This document shows positions 9,524-21,690 of a stretch of 64,000 nt of DNA, in pieces. The position numbers and the translations under genes were made by a program. The notes under the pieces were generated by a model, which saw only the letters and a program-made list of their open reading frames with translations, did no database searches and had not been told where the DNA came from. The stretch's first letter is position 1. The number at the start of each line of letters is the position of its first letter. Source of the DNA: Sesamum alatum (taxonomy: Eukaryota; Streptophyta; Magnoliopsida; Lamiales; Pedaliaceae); contig JACGWO010000010.1 of NCBI GenBank assembly GCA_034509735.1, positions 11,359,193 through 11,423,192 of the forward strand. Direction: 5' to 3'.

Positions 9524-11096
9524 TTAACATACCGGCTCAGGGAATAAATATGGATACTTCTCTCTCATACTCTCCTCAACCTCCCAAGTGGCTTCTCTGG
9601 GAGAGTGATGACTCCATTTTACCTTTACCATAGGTATTTCTTTATTCCTCAACTTCTTTATACTCCGATCCAAAATTTCTATTGGATCTTCTACGTACGT
9701 TAATCCCTCAGATATTTCTATCTCTGGTTCATGCAAAATGTGACTAGGATCAAATCGATATCGACGTAACATGGACACATGGAACACATCATGTATTTGG
9801 GACAACTCTGCTGGTAATGCTAATCGATAAGCTAGTGGTCCGACTCGCTCAATGATTTCATACGGCCCAATATATCTCGGACTTAACTTTCCTTGCTTAC
9901 TGAATCATAAGATTCCCCTCCATGGTGATACCTTCAGAAAAAACTTTCTCTCCCACCTCATATTCCATCTCCCGGCGATGTTTGTCGACATAACTCTTCT
10001 GCCGATCTTGAGCTGCCTTCAAACACTTTTTGACTATTTGTACCTTATCCACCATTTCTTGGACTAATTCGAGCCCCTCAAGTTGTCTTAATCCCTCAAC
10101 GTCCCAACAGATTGGACTTCGGCATTTTCTTCCATACAAAGCTTCATACGGAAACATACCAATACTAGAATGAAAACTGTTATTATATGCAAATTCCATC
10201 AGTGGTAAATGATCATCCCAGTTCCTTGAACTCAATTACGCAAGCTCTCATCATATCTTCTAACGTCTGAATGGTCCTTTTTGATTGTCCATCTGTCTGA
10301 GGATGAAATGCCGTACTGAAGTGCAAGCTTGTACCTAATGCCCTTTGCAAGTTTCCCCAAAAATGAGACGTAAATCGAGGATCTCTGTCGGAGACTATAG
10401 AAGTAGGAATTCCATGTAATCTCACAATTTTCGAAATATACAACTCAGCCAACTTATCCAAAGAATCATTTTGTCTTACTGGCAAAAAGTGAGCAGATTT
10501 AGTCAATCTATCCACGATCACCCAAATAGCATCATGTTTCTTGAACGTACGTGGTAATCCAATGACAAAATCCATAGTAATGTTTTCCCATTTCCATTCA
10601 GGTATAGATAAAGGATGAAGCTTACCGGCCGGTGCTTGGTGTTCTGCTTTAACTTGCTGACATGTTAAACATCTAGCCACAAACTCTGCAACATCTTTCT
10701 TCATGGTTGGCCACCAATAATAGGGTCTCAAGTCTCGATACATCTTGGTACTGCCAGGATGCATCGCATACGGTGCATAGTGCACCTCGTGCATGATCTC
10801 CGTTCTCAATTTCTCTACATTCGGCACACACATACGCTTCCCATTTAATAACATACCATCTTCTTGTATTACAAATTGATCGTTCTTTCCTTCTTGCACC
10901 TTGGCTTTCATTTTCTGCAAGTATGGATCATTATTCTGTGCATTCTTAACTTTGTCCCTAAGGGAGGGCTTCACTTGAAGAGTGGCAAGTAAAAGATCAT
11001 CACCAACGCTAAAACTCACATTCATTGCCCTGAGGGCAACTAAATACTCCACATTATAGCAAATCATACTTGCTAGTTGGTCCACCGTCTTTCTAC
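9524..11096 (-). pseudogene. Gypsy integrase with chromodomain-like C-terminus (broken)
   Basis: On the minus strand, the HHCC zinc-binding part ([20 protein letters not shown], then CLTCQQVK) is followed by the catalytic core. The core has [13 protein letters not shown] (first Asp) and VSDRDPRF (second Asp). The DD35E glutamate reads Lys in [13 protein letters not shown] (codon AAA at 10279-10281), so strand transfer is predicted lost. Frame breaks occur near 10235 and near 9900. The tail [13 protein letters not shown] precedes a chromodomain-like end ([27 protein letters not shown]), the part that in chromoviruses tethers integration to heterochromatin. Confidence 0.88.
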
Positions 11097-12155
11097 TCAA
11101 ATCATCTGCAACTACATTTGCTTTTCCGGGGTGATAATCAATAGTACAATCGTAGTCCTTCAACAACTCGATCCACCTTCTTTGCCTCAAATTTAACTCT
11201 TTCTGTGTTGGAATATACTTTAAGCTCTTGTGATCGGTAAATATTTGAAATGTTTCTCCATATAGATAATGCCTCCAGATTTTCAATGCATGCACAATAG
11301 CTGCCAGTTCCAAATCATGAGTGGGATAGTTCAGTTCATGCGGCCTCAATTGCCTCGAAGCATAAGCTATAACCTTTCCATGCTGCATCAAAACACATCC
11401 GAGCCCTTGCCATGAAGCATCCGTATATACTACATATCCTCCATTCCCAGATGGTAATGCAAGAATAGGTGCTGAAGTAAGTCTTTTCTTTAACTCTTCA
11501 AAACTCTGATCACACATGTTGTTCCAATTGAACGACTCATTCTTCTTTAGCAAATTTGTCAAAGGTTTTGCAATAACAGAAAAATCTTTCACAAATCTTC
11601 TGTAATACCCAGCCAATCCCAGAAACTGCGAACTTCCGATACATTTTTAGGTGGCTCCCACTCTAAAATAGCCTTAACTTTTGTCGGATCAGGTTGTACC
11701 CCTTGCTTCAAAACAACATGTCCTAAGAAAGCAATCTCCTCCATCCAAAATTCACATTTGCTAAATTTAGCATATAGTTGCTTTTCTCTCAAAATTTGTA
11801 AAATTGTCCTTAAATGTTGTTCATGTTCCCCGTGACTACTAGAGTATATCAGAATATTATCAATAAACACAATCACAAATTGATCAAGGAATGGCTGTAA
11901 GGTTTTGTTCATCAACGACATGAAAGCGGCAGGGGCATTTGTTAACCCAAATGGCATAACAACAAATTCGTAATGGCCATACCTGGTTCGAAAAGCTATA
12001 TTTGGAATAGACCCTTCTTAAATCCGCAGTTGCCAATAACCTGATCTCAAATCAATTTTAGAAAACACTGTTGCACCCTTCAGTTGGTCAAGCAGATCAT
12101 CTATCCGTGGCAGAGGATACTTGTTCTTAATTGTGATCCGATTCAACTGTCTCTA
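11097..12155 (-). pseudogene. Gypsy reverse transcriptase and RNase H (broken)
   Basis: RT copies the RNA to DNA and RNase H removes the template. The minus strand shows KKKDGSMRLCVD, an in-frame TAG (12153-12155), a second stop TAA (12018-12020), then [17 protein letters not shown] and [12 protein letters not shown]. The catalytic box, normally F-I-D-D, reads FIDN (Asn codon 11856-11858), so polymerase activity should be lost. A frameshift lies near 11600 (SEVRSF / MAGYYRRFV). RNase H shows [33 protein letters not shown] and the DHKSLKY motif and looks intact. Confidence 0.92.
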
Positions 12156-14204
12156 ATCAACACATAATCTCATACTCCCATCCTTCTTCTTTACGAATAA
12201 CACTAGTGCTCCCCAAGGCGAAATACTTGGTCGTATAAACCCCTTATCCAATAACTCTTCTAATTGCTTCTTTAATTCTTTCAATTCTAGCAGAGCCATT
12301 CTATATGGTGCAATGGAAATAGGTGTTGTCCCAGGAATAGTTTCTATTTCAAAATCCAGTTCTCGATGAGGCGGTAACCCAGGTAATTCTTCGGGAAAAA
12401 CATCAGGAAATTCCCTAACTACTGGAACATCTGACACACCCGGACTAACCTTCGTAGTATCATGTATACTAGCTAGATATGCTTCACACCCTTCTTTAAT
12501 TAAATTAAAAACAGTCATAGCAGAAATTAAACAGTTAGGTATAACTTTTCTTTCTCCCACTATAACCGTCTTCATTTGCCCATCGATTTCTACAGCCACC
12601 TCTTTTGTTTGATAGTCCATCAAAGCATGATTACTAGATAACCAATTCATCCCTAGGATAACATCAAACTCCCTAAGGTTTATCATAGCCAAATCTACAT
12701 ATAGTGTGACACTATCCACTACTATTGGACAAGATCTCACAATGGTATTAACAAATATAACCCCACCAGCAGGCATAGATACACATAAGTCATGCCCCAA
12801 CGGTTCAATACTAGCATGCACACGTGATGCAAAATCATGTGATATAAATGAACAAGTAGATCCTGGATCAATTAACACATGCGCACCAGAATTGCAAATA
12901 GAAAAGGAACCAGTAATAACCTCAGGTACAATAGGAGCTTGTTCCCTAGTGATGGCGTACACCCTTGTTTGTGGTTGAGATTGACTACTCTGTCCAGTCG
13001 ATGTTGTAGAAATAGTCCCGCTACCTCGACCACCTCTTCCTCAACCCCTACTTGTACTAGCCCGTTGCACATTTTCCCCCACACTACTTGGTCCTGAAAT
13101 CTGGGATCCACTGGCGTCAACTCTCCACGTAGGACAATCCTTGACAATATGACCTGGTTGGTGGCAACGATAACACACGATTGGCTGGACTCCCCAACAT
13201 TCACTGGTATGTTTCCTACCGTAATTCGTACACGAGGGAATAGACCTTCCACTAAACGATCTGGTTGGACCCTGTCTTCCCCCAAATCCAATTGAGGTAG
13301 ATCCGCCTCTACTTGACGACACTGATGGAGACCTATTAGTTTGACTCATTCCTCGGCCTCTGTACCCACCTCTCTGAAAACCAGAACTCTTAAAAGAAGC
13401 TGCACCGTTTGGCCCACCTATAAAGTTAGGATTACCTGTCCACTTCTTCTGTTTAGATTCAACGGAATTCCTCTCTATGGATGTCTCTTCAGCTCTCAAC
13501 GCTGCTTCCAAAAGTGCGCTGTAACTCGAAGGTTTAATGGCTATCTTCTCTCGTATCTCAAGCCTCAAGCCTCTCTCAAATCTGTCTCGCCTCAATTCAT
13601 CAGTACTTACCTCTTTTGCAGCATACTTGGATAGCCTCACAAATTGTATCTCGTATTCGGAAACAGATAAATCATTTTGCTTTAACTCTAAAAATTCAAC
13701 CTTCTTACGGTTTCTATAGACCGACGGAGTATATTTCTCAACAAATTCTCTCAAGAAGTCGTTCCATGTTAAAGTGATTGGTCGATTCCTACTCCCTAGA
13801 ATAGTTTTCCACCAATCCAACGCATCTTTCTCCAATAACGACACCGCATACCTCAACTTTTGTTCAGAAGTGCATTCAATTCGATCTAGAACTCTTTCCG
13901 TATTTCTCAACCATTCTTCTGCTTCTGCAGGATCAGTTGTACCAACAAATACCTTCGCACCCTGCCTTCTAACTATCTCATAGTTTTTATCAATGACTAC
14001 CTCTTGTGGTTGGGGTTGGGGTTGTAGTTGTGGAGCCATCCTCTGCATAAACTCTAGGAATTGTTGCATAAAAGGATTCACTTCTGGTTGGGGAACGTTT
14101 ATGTTCTGGGTTTCTAACCCCTGATGTTCAGATGCATGATCATGACCTTGTACAGACTCTAATGACTCAGTTGGGCCAACAGCGTTTTCACCTGACGCTT
14201 CCAT
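12153..14204 (-). pseudogene. Gypsy gag and aspartic protease
   Basis: Gag starts with ATG at 14204 (MEASGENAVGPTES). It carries a retrotransposon-gag domain (AEEWLRNTERVLDRI, DALDWWKTI, FVEKYTPSVYRNRKK) and two zinc knuckles. The first is degenerate (CTNYGRKHTSEC, second Cys replaced by Tyr); the second is normal (CYRCHQPGHIVKDC). A TGA at 13041-13043 interrupts the frame within a Gly/Arg run, consistent with CGA to TGA. The same frame then continues into the protease (VLIDPGSTCSFI) and the RT linker (DVFPEELPGLPPHRE). One gag-pol frame was evidently the ancestral state. Confidence 0.9.
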
Positions 14205-14280
14205 CCTCTATGAAATGCACATATATAATTAGACTCGTAATATATATTTTACGTATAATACCCCAGAGAATCTAATCCCT

Positions 14281-14292
14281 GCTCTGATACCA
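14281..14292 (-). promoter_or_regulatory. Gypsy primer binding site (initiator Met tRNA)
   Basis: The minus strand reads TGGTATCAGAGC, complementary to the 3' end of plant initiator methionine tRNA, the usual primer for minus-strand DNA. It lies 5 bp from the 5' LTR (14298). Confidence 0.9.
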
Positions 14293-14297
14293 CCAAA

Positions 14298-16382
14298 TGT
14301 AGCACTCTCTAACGGCCCTACGACTATATCTCCCCTAATTATCACACTTAATGTAAATCCTATTTATATACGTAATTATGCACATAATCTAGTCCCTGCT
14401 GAGTATAATTACACGTAGCCTCATCATCACAACAAGCATATCTATCATCTCATCCAAAAAATCACACACACACACACACACATACATATATATATATCTA
14501 GTACGCTAAAATGGAACTATTATAATTTGTTCACATGCTATTCTCGCTTTTAATTCAAAATGAGATGGCTATTTCTATTCACGATGAGGAGAAAACTACA
14601 TACTGGCCCGACCTGACTGGAATGCAAAACGTGGACCTAGTTATCGTGAATAGGCACAGCAAAATCTACACCTGAAATTATTAGCAGAGGGATGAGCCTG
14701 CAACTCAATAAGTAAATAACCGGTACCACTATACACGCACCTCAATTATATCAACAAGACAAAAACAAGCAACGTATATAAAATATAATCAACTTAATCA
14801 AGCACATTTCATTTCTTTTCTCCATGTAGTCATCCCATAACACGACAACCAATCAAACTTGTGTTTTCCTAGTTGGCTTACCAGAAAGGTGACATAGTGT
14901 TTTTCTCCACCAACTCAACCTCACTATTCATTCATATATATACATGAATCCACTTGGTATGCCACACAGGCTCGTCAATCTCATTTCGCATCAAAGCTCT
15001 TTCATTTCGCATCATAGCTCTTTTCACATTGCATCATAGCTCTTTCATATCGCATCATAGCTTTTTTCATATCGCATCATAGCTCTTTTCATTTTATTTT
15101 GCCACATAGGCTATTCAACGACATCAAGGGGTATTCATATCATAATTACATTCAATTTCCATCACTCCCTCGATTCCACATATCACCGTTCTTGTAAGCC
15201 AACTAACCACATAAAACCACATAGCAGCATTTTTCACGTACAAGCACATAACACTGATATCAAACAGCCAATGGCACATCTCAATGGGTTTCCTCATTTC
15301 ACTTTCACGACATAATTATTCAAAGTAATCATCAACCACTCGTACAGTTCAAAATAGATTAGTACTAGCACGAATCATAGGCTCACATAAAAGTAATATT
15401 ACCAAGCAATGAAACATATACAAATAATACTAATTATTTACGTACACAACACTAACAGGAAAAAGGAACATATATAAGCAGCACTAATTATTTACTTACC
15501 TCGACTTACAACGATCTAACTTGTACGTAGGGAGTTGTTCAGTTCACCTTATCCCTCTTGTCCTATAATAAGTTATAATGCATATAATCAACTTATCAAA
15601 AGTATCGTAATTTCTAAATAAAATATTAAATAGTAATTATATATATTTTTCACCAATATCTCAATATTTCATTAAACCCATCATCCTATTATAGCTACCA
15701 TTCATAATAATAATTCTGGATTTAATTATCTCAAAACATACTCATTTTTAGTAAATATAACATTTTCAAATATAATTCTATAATATTTCTCAAATAAAAT
15801 TTTCAACCCGATTAAACTAAGACAATCAATTGTAGAAATTATTAAATCTCGTAAATTAACAGTTTAAGCTATTAATTATAACACCCCTAATTCAATTGAG
15901 ACATTTAACCAGGCACCAATTATAAATACTAAATCGAGGAGTATAAATAACATTTATAAATGCACTTATTAAATAATATAATTATATAAATTAAAACTAA
16001 TTACAATAAAATTATTTCTTACCGAATTGTTTTCGCCGAGCTCAGTTTGAATTTGTATGTGTTTAGTGTATGTGTGTTTTAGGTGTGTGTGTGTGTGTGT
16101 GTGATTAAATGATGGGGGGTGGGTGGCCCATCATTATCCCTCCCCTCTTTTTTCCCTTTTTTTTTAATTTTTAATAAATATTTTCAAAATACGCATTACG
16201 TCCTTTTTAATGTCTTAATTAACATAATTTGCTCCCAAATATTATATAAAGCTCCAATTCACTCCGTTCAAGTGTTAATATGATCACAATTTAATTTATA
16301 ATACATCTACTAATTAACTAAATTTTCTTAAATAATTACCAATTAACCCCATAATTATGAATAAAAATTTGTGGGCGTCACA
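14298..16382 (-). repeat. Gypsy 5' LTR (right end)
   Basis: This is the near-identical partner of 7400-9484, same length (2085 bp), starting TGTAGCACTCTC and ending GGGCGTCACA (plus strand). The minisatellite at about 14975-15098 has five units. Gap statement: no coding sequence inside. Confidence 0.93.
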
Positions 16383-16387
16383 GCTGC

Positions 16388-16735
16388 TTTCCTGGCCACG
16401 CGTCCGGGCGCGCAGGCGCCCCAGCGTGCTGGCCTAGCGCGCTCGCGTGGGCTTACCTGCCCTTGTGCGCACGCGCCCGGCCACCCTCATGCGCCTGTGG
16501 CCCAGCCGCGCACCCGGCAGGCCTGAACTGCTCGCGCCATGCGCGCCTGGCACAGGCGGCCCCCCTGTTTCCCAAGAAAAGCAGAAAATACCAACAACAC
16601 CAATATCATACGAAATCAAAAGCAAGAAAACGACATGCTTTTACGATAAAAATATCAAGAAATAATTAAAACATGCCAAACACGTTTTCATGCTTAAAAC
16701 GCACACAAAAACCCTAGGCCTATAAACCGAACCGG
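16388..16735 (-). other. E1 leader, part 3
   Basis: GC-rich sequence continues from 7394 across the Gypsy insertion to about 16560, then AT-rich sequence leads to the PBS. ORFs at 16434-16669 are composition artefacts. The segment connects the split leader to the E1 5' LTR. Confidence 0.65.
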
Positions 16736-16747
16736 GCTTTGATACCA
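16736..16747 (-). promoter_or_regulatory. E1 primer binding site
   Basis: The minus strand reads TGGTATCAAAGC, one mismatch from the initiator Met tRNA complement, immediately inside the E1 5' LTR end. It proves that the leader pieces at 1546-3009, 6995-7394 and 16388-16735 belong to one minus-strand element. Confidence 0.85.
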
Positions 16748-16748
16748 C

Positions 16749-17540
16749 TGAAAGTCTTGGGTAGGCGTGTGGATCATCCCGGGAATAGCGCGAAGGCGGA
16801 AGTGCGGTATAATTTAAATTATAAAATTTAAACATGCATAATACATATTAAAATAAAACACGTTAAAGGGGTGTGCCCTTGAAATTCCCGGGTATTTGGT
16901 GTATCTCATGAATTAAAAAGAACATACATAGCAATCATGGAGGCCATAGGATTCATAAATAAAGAAGACGAAAACATAAATCGAAAACCTACCGATTTGT
17001 CGTTTTCCTCTTCTAACCGGTACTCGCGTTGTTCCCCGATTTGCTCCAAGATCTCGTATGGGAGACCCTCTAATTCGTGACACGCAATCCGCCCACGTAT
17101 CTTGTACTTCGTGCTAGAGAACAAACAAGTATTTTATTGGAGAGGATGGATCGATCACACGTTATTGATTTAACGAGATCAATCCTCCTATGTTCAATTG
17201 TTGAAGAACAAAAGAACAAGAAACAATTTCTTGGAAGAAATAGAGAGAGGCGGACGAGAGAGAGGAGAGAGCACACGAGTTTTGTGTGTGTGTCAAGAAT
17301 CATCATCTTTGCATAAGCGAAGGGCTAGGAATATATATAGAGGAGGAATCCTTTCCTCTTCAAACTCCAACTCTTTGGAAGACTAATTTGACTAGGATTT
17401 TGACCTAGTAAAAGTCCTAGTTAAAGTAGCTCTTTGACCTAGTCAAATAAATCCTAGCCATCCATCTCTCCATTTAATCTCAACCATCCATTTTAATTTA
17501 ATGGAATATTTAAATCATATTTAAATATTCCAAGGGCAAG
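16749..17540 (-). repeat. E1 5' LTR, 3' part only
   Basis: On the minus strand this is the last ~790 bp of the LTR family: W-box cluster (17384-17449), TATATATA (17332-17339), predicted splice donor GT (16991-16992), outer helix arms at 16884-16892 and 16778-16786, and end CCCAAGACTTTCA at 16749. Its first ~1200 bp are missing at a junction near 17540 with an LTR in the opposite orientation. Confidence 0.85.
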
Positions 17541-19103
17541 TAGCAAGGACGGTGGATTCCAAGATAGGATCTGTCCCCCGTCAGTATATGACGGTGATGT
17601 CTCCTATGCGCTCTGAGATGGTTTAGACTTTGAAAGTCTATGGCCATAGCAATTGATTGAGTAGGAAAGGATTTCCTACGTTGATCAATAGAGTAAACGG
17701 ATCTCGAGTATGAAGCATAGTTGCCTAGTTAAGGATGGGAACCGACGCCCAATTCCATACCCTAGACTAAGGCCGAGAGACGGTCGACAGTAGGATCCGT
17801 ACAGAATTGACACCTAAATGTTCACGCCAACATTCACCTAGTCTCTAGTGTCATGGACCGTTGCTAGACAACCACCCATGGTGATGGGCTCCTGTTGGAC
17901 ACGAGCCCAAGTCTAGCTGAGGGTGAACCTAAAGGGTCACACAAAAATCACCAAGGAGGTGAAGGAATTTACTTGGAGTCAATTTCAGAGGATGATAAGT
18001 AATTGGATTACTTATGGGATTGTCGATTGGATGGACGGGCCGATATTGTATCAGGCCCTCGTTTTATCAATAAATAGGATTTATCGATTAAGTACAGAAT
18101 CGAAGTTTGGATCTTTTAATTGGATTAAAAGATCAATGAGAATTATATTTAATTGGACCATGGATTAAATAGGATATAATTCTTGGGCTTATTATAATTG
18201 GATTAGAGTAAAATCCAGTCCATTAAATCTTGACCCATGAGAGGTGTTAATTCCACTTTTGGAATTAGAAGAAGTTTGACTTCTCTAAAATGGGATGGCT
18301 GAAAATTACTTCTTGTGGAAGTACTAAAATTGGCCATGAAGACCTTTGATGACAAGTTGACTTGCCTCTTTTGGAAAGAGACAAATTAATTCCAATCAAG
18401 TTTCTTTCACTTGGTATGATTAAATCATACCATATGAAATGGTAGGCTTGATTGATGATTAATGAGGATTGATTGGATTGTATCTAGACATCCTTGGATG
18501 AACCTAAACACATTCCAATAATCACATTAATAAAGTATATATATGTGTATATACTATCATCAAAGTGAAGAGTTTTATTATTCATCTTTTTTTAGGAAAA
18601 AGATGAACACTCTCTACACCCTCTCTCTCTCTACTATCTAAATCATCTTTGTTGCTTCATTGATCTAGGATCAATTGAAGAACAAAGTAAGATCAAGAAG
18701 GAACACTAATTTGATAGTGTAATCCCTCCTTCGATTTCATCCTCTAGATCCATTTTTCTCTAGCAAGAAAAACGAGATCTCTCCCGGTGTGGTGTGGACT
18801 ACGTAAGAGGGTCTCTACGTTGGGACCTCGCGTGAATGAACGTCGGGAGGAATCAATGTGTGTAGCCGATCGAAATACAAAATCGATAAAGGTATTCCAA
18901 CTTATATTTATGCTCTCGATTTCTTCTTTATTCTGTAGCCACAAATGCTTGTTTATTTTATATGTTTATATTATGCATTTATATACCGATAGCCTGGGAA
19001 CGTTCAAGGGCACACCCCTTGAATGCGATTTAAATTCTTTTATTCCGCACGTTTTTAATCTCCCCCGCGCTTCCGCCGCGTTCCCGGGCTGATCCGCTTT
19101 CCA
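17541..19103 (+). repeat. LTR fragment, plus strand (5' end missing)
   Basis: It begins abruptly inside the U3 (AGCAAGGACGGTGGATTCC), corresponding to about position 640 of a full copy, and runs to the LTR end GATCCGCTTTCCA. It contains the conserved block (17836-17890, TCATGGACCGTTGCTAG) and the RNA structure at 18993-19088. It cuts E2 RNase H at 19104. Either it is a solo LTR that lost its 5' part, or part of a rearranged element. Confidence 0.8.
18993..19088 (+). other. Two-helix RNA structure in LTR fragment
   Basis: Outer arms CCTGGGAACG (18993-19002) and CGTTCCCGGG (19079-19088) pair over 10 bp with one G-U. Inner hairpin TTCAAGGG (19003-19010), loop CACA, CCCCTTGAA (19015-19023). Compared with LTR B, both arms differ but still match each other. 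Confidence 0.6.
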
Positions 19104-20118
19104 TTAATTGAGACTTAGCGTTATCCACATCCAATTGGAAGCTGGCATCAGTATACTCTTCCAATATCAATTCTCCATCACCGTACACCAAAAATAAATC
19201 CCTAGTTCTTCTCAAGTAATTAAGAATATTTTTTACAGCAGTCAAGTGATCGTGGTCGGCACATGCCTGATAATGACTCGTAACACTTAGAGCTTAAGCT
19301 ATATCAGGCCTCGTACATTGAACAACATATTGTATGTTGCCTACAATAGAAGCATAGGGAATTTCTGATATTTTCTTAACTTCCTCATCAGTCTTGGGAG
19401 ACAGAGTCTTGGAGAGTTTAATTCCATGCCTCATGGGAAGAAAACCCCTTTTTGATTCATCCATCTTAAACCTTTTCAAGACTTTATCAATGTACGAGAG
19501 TTGGGTCATTCGTAACATTCTTTTAGGAAGCTTCACCCATGTCTTCATGGAGAACTGAGTAGATAATCATGCTTTAGTGTCACCTAATATTTTAACACCA
19601 TTCCCGATGAGTAAAATATCATCTACATAAAGCACAAGGAACACAATAGAGCTCCTACTAACCTTTTTATATACACAGGGATCATATCCGTTCTTGATGA
19701 AGTCATAACATTTTATAACCTCATCAAAATGAATGTTCCAACTTTGGGATGCCTGTTTAAGCCCATAAATGGACTTCTGGAGTTTACAAACTTTTTTCTT
19801 TTTCTCCTTTGGATGTAAAACCTTGTGGCTGGTCCATATAGATTTATTCCTCAATAAATCCATTAAGGAATGCAATTTTCACATCCATTTTTCATATCTC
19901 ATAGTCATAATACGCAACTATGGCAAGTAAGATCCTTATGGACTTGGCCATAGCAACGGACGAATAGGTCTCCTCAAAGTCCACACTAGGCCTTTGAGTC
20001 TAGCCTTCGCTACCAATCGGGCCTTAAAGGTCGAAACCTCTCTATCGGCTCCAAGCTTTCGCTTGTAGACCTATTTTCACCCAACGGGGCTAACTCCCTT
20101 AGGTGGGTCCATCAAGGT
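19104..20118 (-). pseudogene. Copia element E2: reverse transcriptase and start of RNase H
   Basis: The minus strand shows RT signatures VCKLQKSIYGLKQASQSWN and FLVLYVDDILLIGN with an intact YVDD box, then RMTQLSYIDKVLKRFKMD and YASIVGNIQYVVQCTRPDIA. RNase H begins as AVKNILNYLRRTRDLFLVYG and YTDASFQLDVDNAKSQ, and stops where the LTR fragment ends at 19103. The reading is spread over several frames with stops near 19550 and 19880, so it is a pseudogene. The downstream part of RNase H and the E2 3' LTR are missing. Confidence 0.88.
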
Positions 20119-21459
20119 TCATACCTTGTTGGAGTTCATGGAGTCCATTTCAGATCTCATGGCCTTAAGCCATCTACCCGAATCGATGTCAGACATCGCC
20201 TTTCCGAACATCTTTGGATCATTATCCAATTGACCAGTCAAGACTAGCATACCATATCTCTCAGGCTTTTTAGAGATTCTAGTCGACTTTCTCAGAGGAT
20301 GTGTAAAATCAAAAGGTTCATCGTGAGGGAGTATGGGTGTCATTTTTGCTATAGTCGATGCTTCACTCGACTCTTTGAGTTGCACCTCTTTGTTTTGAGT
20401 ATCCGAAGGAAAATCCTTTTCCAAGAACACTGCATTTCTCGAAACAAACACATTTTGTTCCAAAGGATATATCCTACAGTTTCTTTCAAATATCCAACAA
20501 ATCTACATAAGATGGACCCATATCCAACTTATCTCTCATTAGTCTTTTGACATATGCGGGACACCCCCATATTCTCAAGTACTTATAAGAGGGTGGCTTG
20601 CCATGCCATATTTCATATGGTGTTTTGGGTACAGCCTTAGATGGCACCATGTTTAATAACTTGGCCGTTGTTTCTAAAGATAGCCCCAAAAAGAAAGAGG
20701 TAATGTAGTAGAACTCATCATGGAACGAACCATGTCCAACAAAGTTCGGTTCCTCCTTTCAGCCACGCCATTAAGTTGTGGCATTGCAGGAGTAGTCCAC
20801 TGAGAGAGAATCCTATTCTCTTTTAAGTAATTCAAGAATTCACGACTTAAGTATTCACCACCACGATCAGATCAAATGGTCTTAATTTTTCATTCAGTTT
20901 GATTTTCTACTTCAAGTTTGAACAATTCAAATTCTTCAGACTCGTACTTCATTAAATACACATAACCAAACCGTGAGTGATCATCGATAAAGGTTATGAA
21001 GTAAGAAAATCCTCCTCTGGCTGGAGTACTTAAAGGTCCACAAACATCTCTGTGGATTAAATCCAACAGTACAGTGGCACAGCTACTTTGTCCAATAAAT
21101 GGTGTTTTGGTCATTTTTCCCTTGAAACAAGATTCACAAGTTGAAAGAGTATCTAAGTTCTCTATTTCTAGATTCTTAGAGTCAATCAATCTCTTCATCC
21201 TATCCTTGGACATGTGACCTAACCTAGCATGCCATGTTTGTGCATTTTTATGATCATCCAATTTTCGTTTATGTTGAACGTTCATAATCATATTATGTTG
21301 TTGGATAGTATATAAACCATTTATTAAAGTGCCAAGTAAAATAGAAGAGCCATTCCTCATTAAGTAGATATATATTTTTGATACACAAAATTCATACCCC
21401 TCTTCCTCAAGAGTAGGATAAAAAAAACGTTTCTTATCATACTTGGTACACAATAACAA
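20119..21459 (-). pseudogene. Copia element E2: GAG-pre-integrase and integrase
   Basis: Minus strand: TWHARLGHMSKDRMKRLID (GAG-pre-integrase), LLDLIHRDVCGPLSTPARGG (first catalytic Asp), FITFIDDHSRFGYVYLMKY, then a SDRGGEYLS segment at about 20860 (second Asp) preceded by in-frame stops near 20885. The C-terminal part reads KAVPKTPYEIWHGKPPSYKY and NVFVSRNAVFLEKDF. The linker to RT reads RKSTRISKKPERYG. At least three interruptions are visible, one compatible with CGA/AGA to TGA. Confidence 0.87.
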
Positions 21460-21469
21460 CTATTAGGTA

Positions 21470-21690
21470 CTATCCTAACATCCTTGCTACTAAGTGAACA
21501 GTTCCAACAGCTTCAACAGCAACCTGCTTGTCGTCTCCAAGCTTAAGGATCACATCTCCTTCACCTAACTTTTTGCTTCTTCTCATTACCTGCAAATTAT
21601 TGCAAATATGAGCTCCACAGCCGGTATCTAATACCCAAGAAGCATTATTAGCAACCATGTTAATTTCAACAACGAGAATACCTTGGACTG
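21470..21690 (-). pseudogene. Copia element E2: aspartic protease segment
   Basis: Minus strand NNASWVLDTGCGAHICNNLQ retains the DTG active site, followed by KLGEGDVILKLGDDKQVAVE. It corresponds to 491-680 of E1, where DTG has become DTD. The upstream zinc-knuckle region (about 21700-21760) is readable only in a shifted frame. Confidence 0.8.

Larger units (their letters stand above)
7400..16382 (-). mobile_element. Full-length Gypsy LTR retrotransposon (Del/Tekay-like chromovirus), TSD GCTGC
   Basis: A structurally complete 8983-bp element: LTRs of 2085 bp at both ends, PBS 14281-14292 next to the right (5') LTR, gag, protease, RT, RNase H, integrase and a chromodomain-like tail on the minus strand, and a PPT (9485-9499) next to the left (3') LTR. 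The 5-bp target GCTGC is duplicated at 7395-7399 and 16383-16387. It is inserted in the E1 leader. The LTRs look very similar, which suggests a fairly recent insertion, yet the coding region has several disabling changes. The lineage rests on the integrase tail and chromodomain-like end. Confidence 0.93.
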
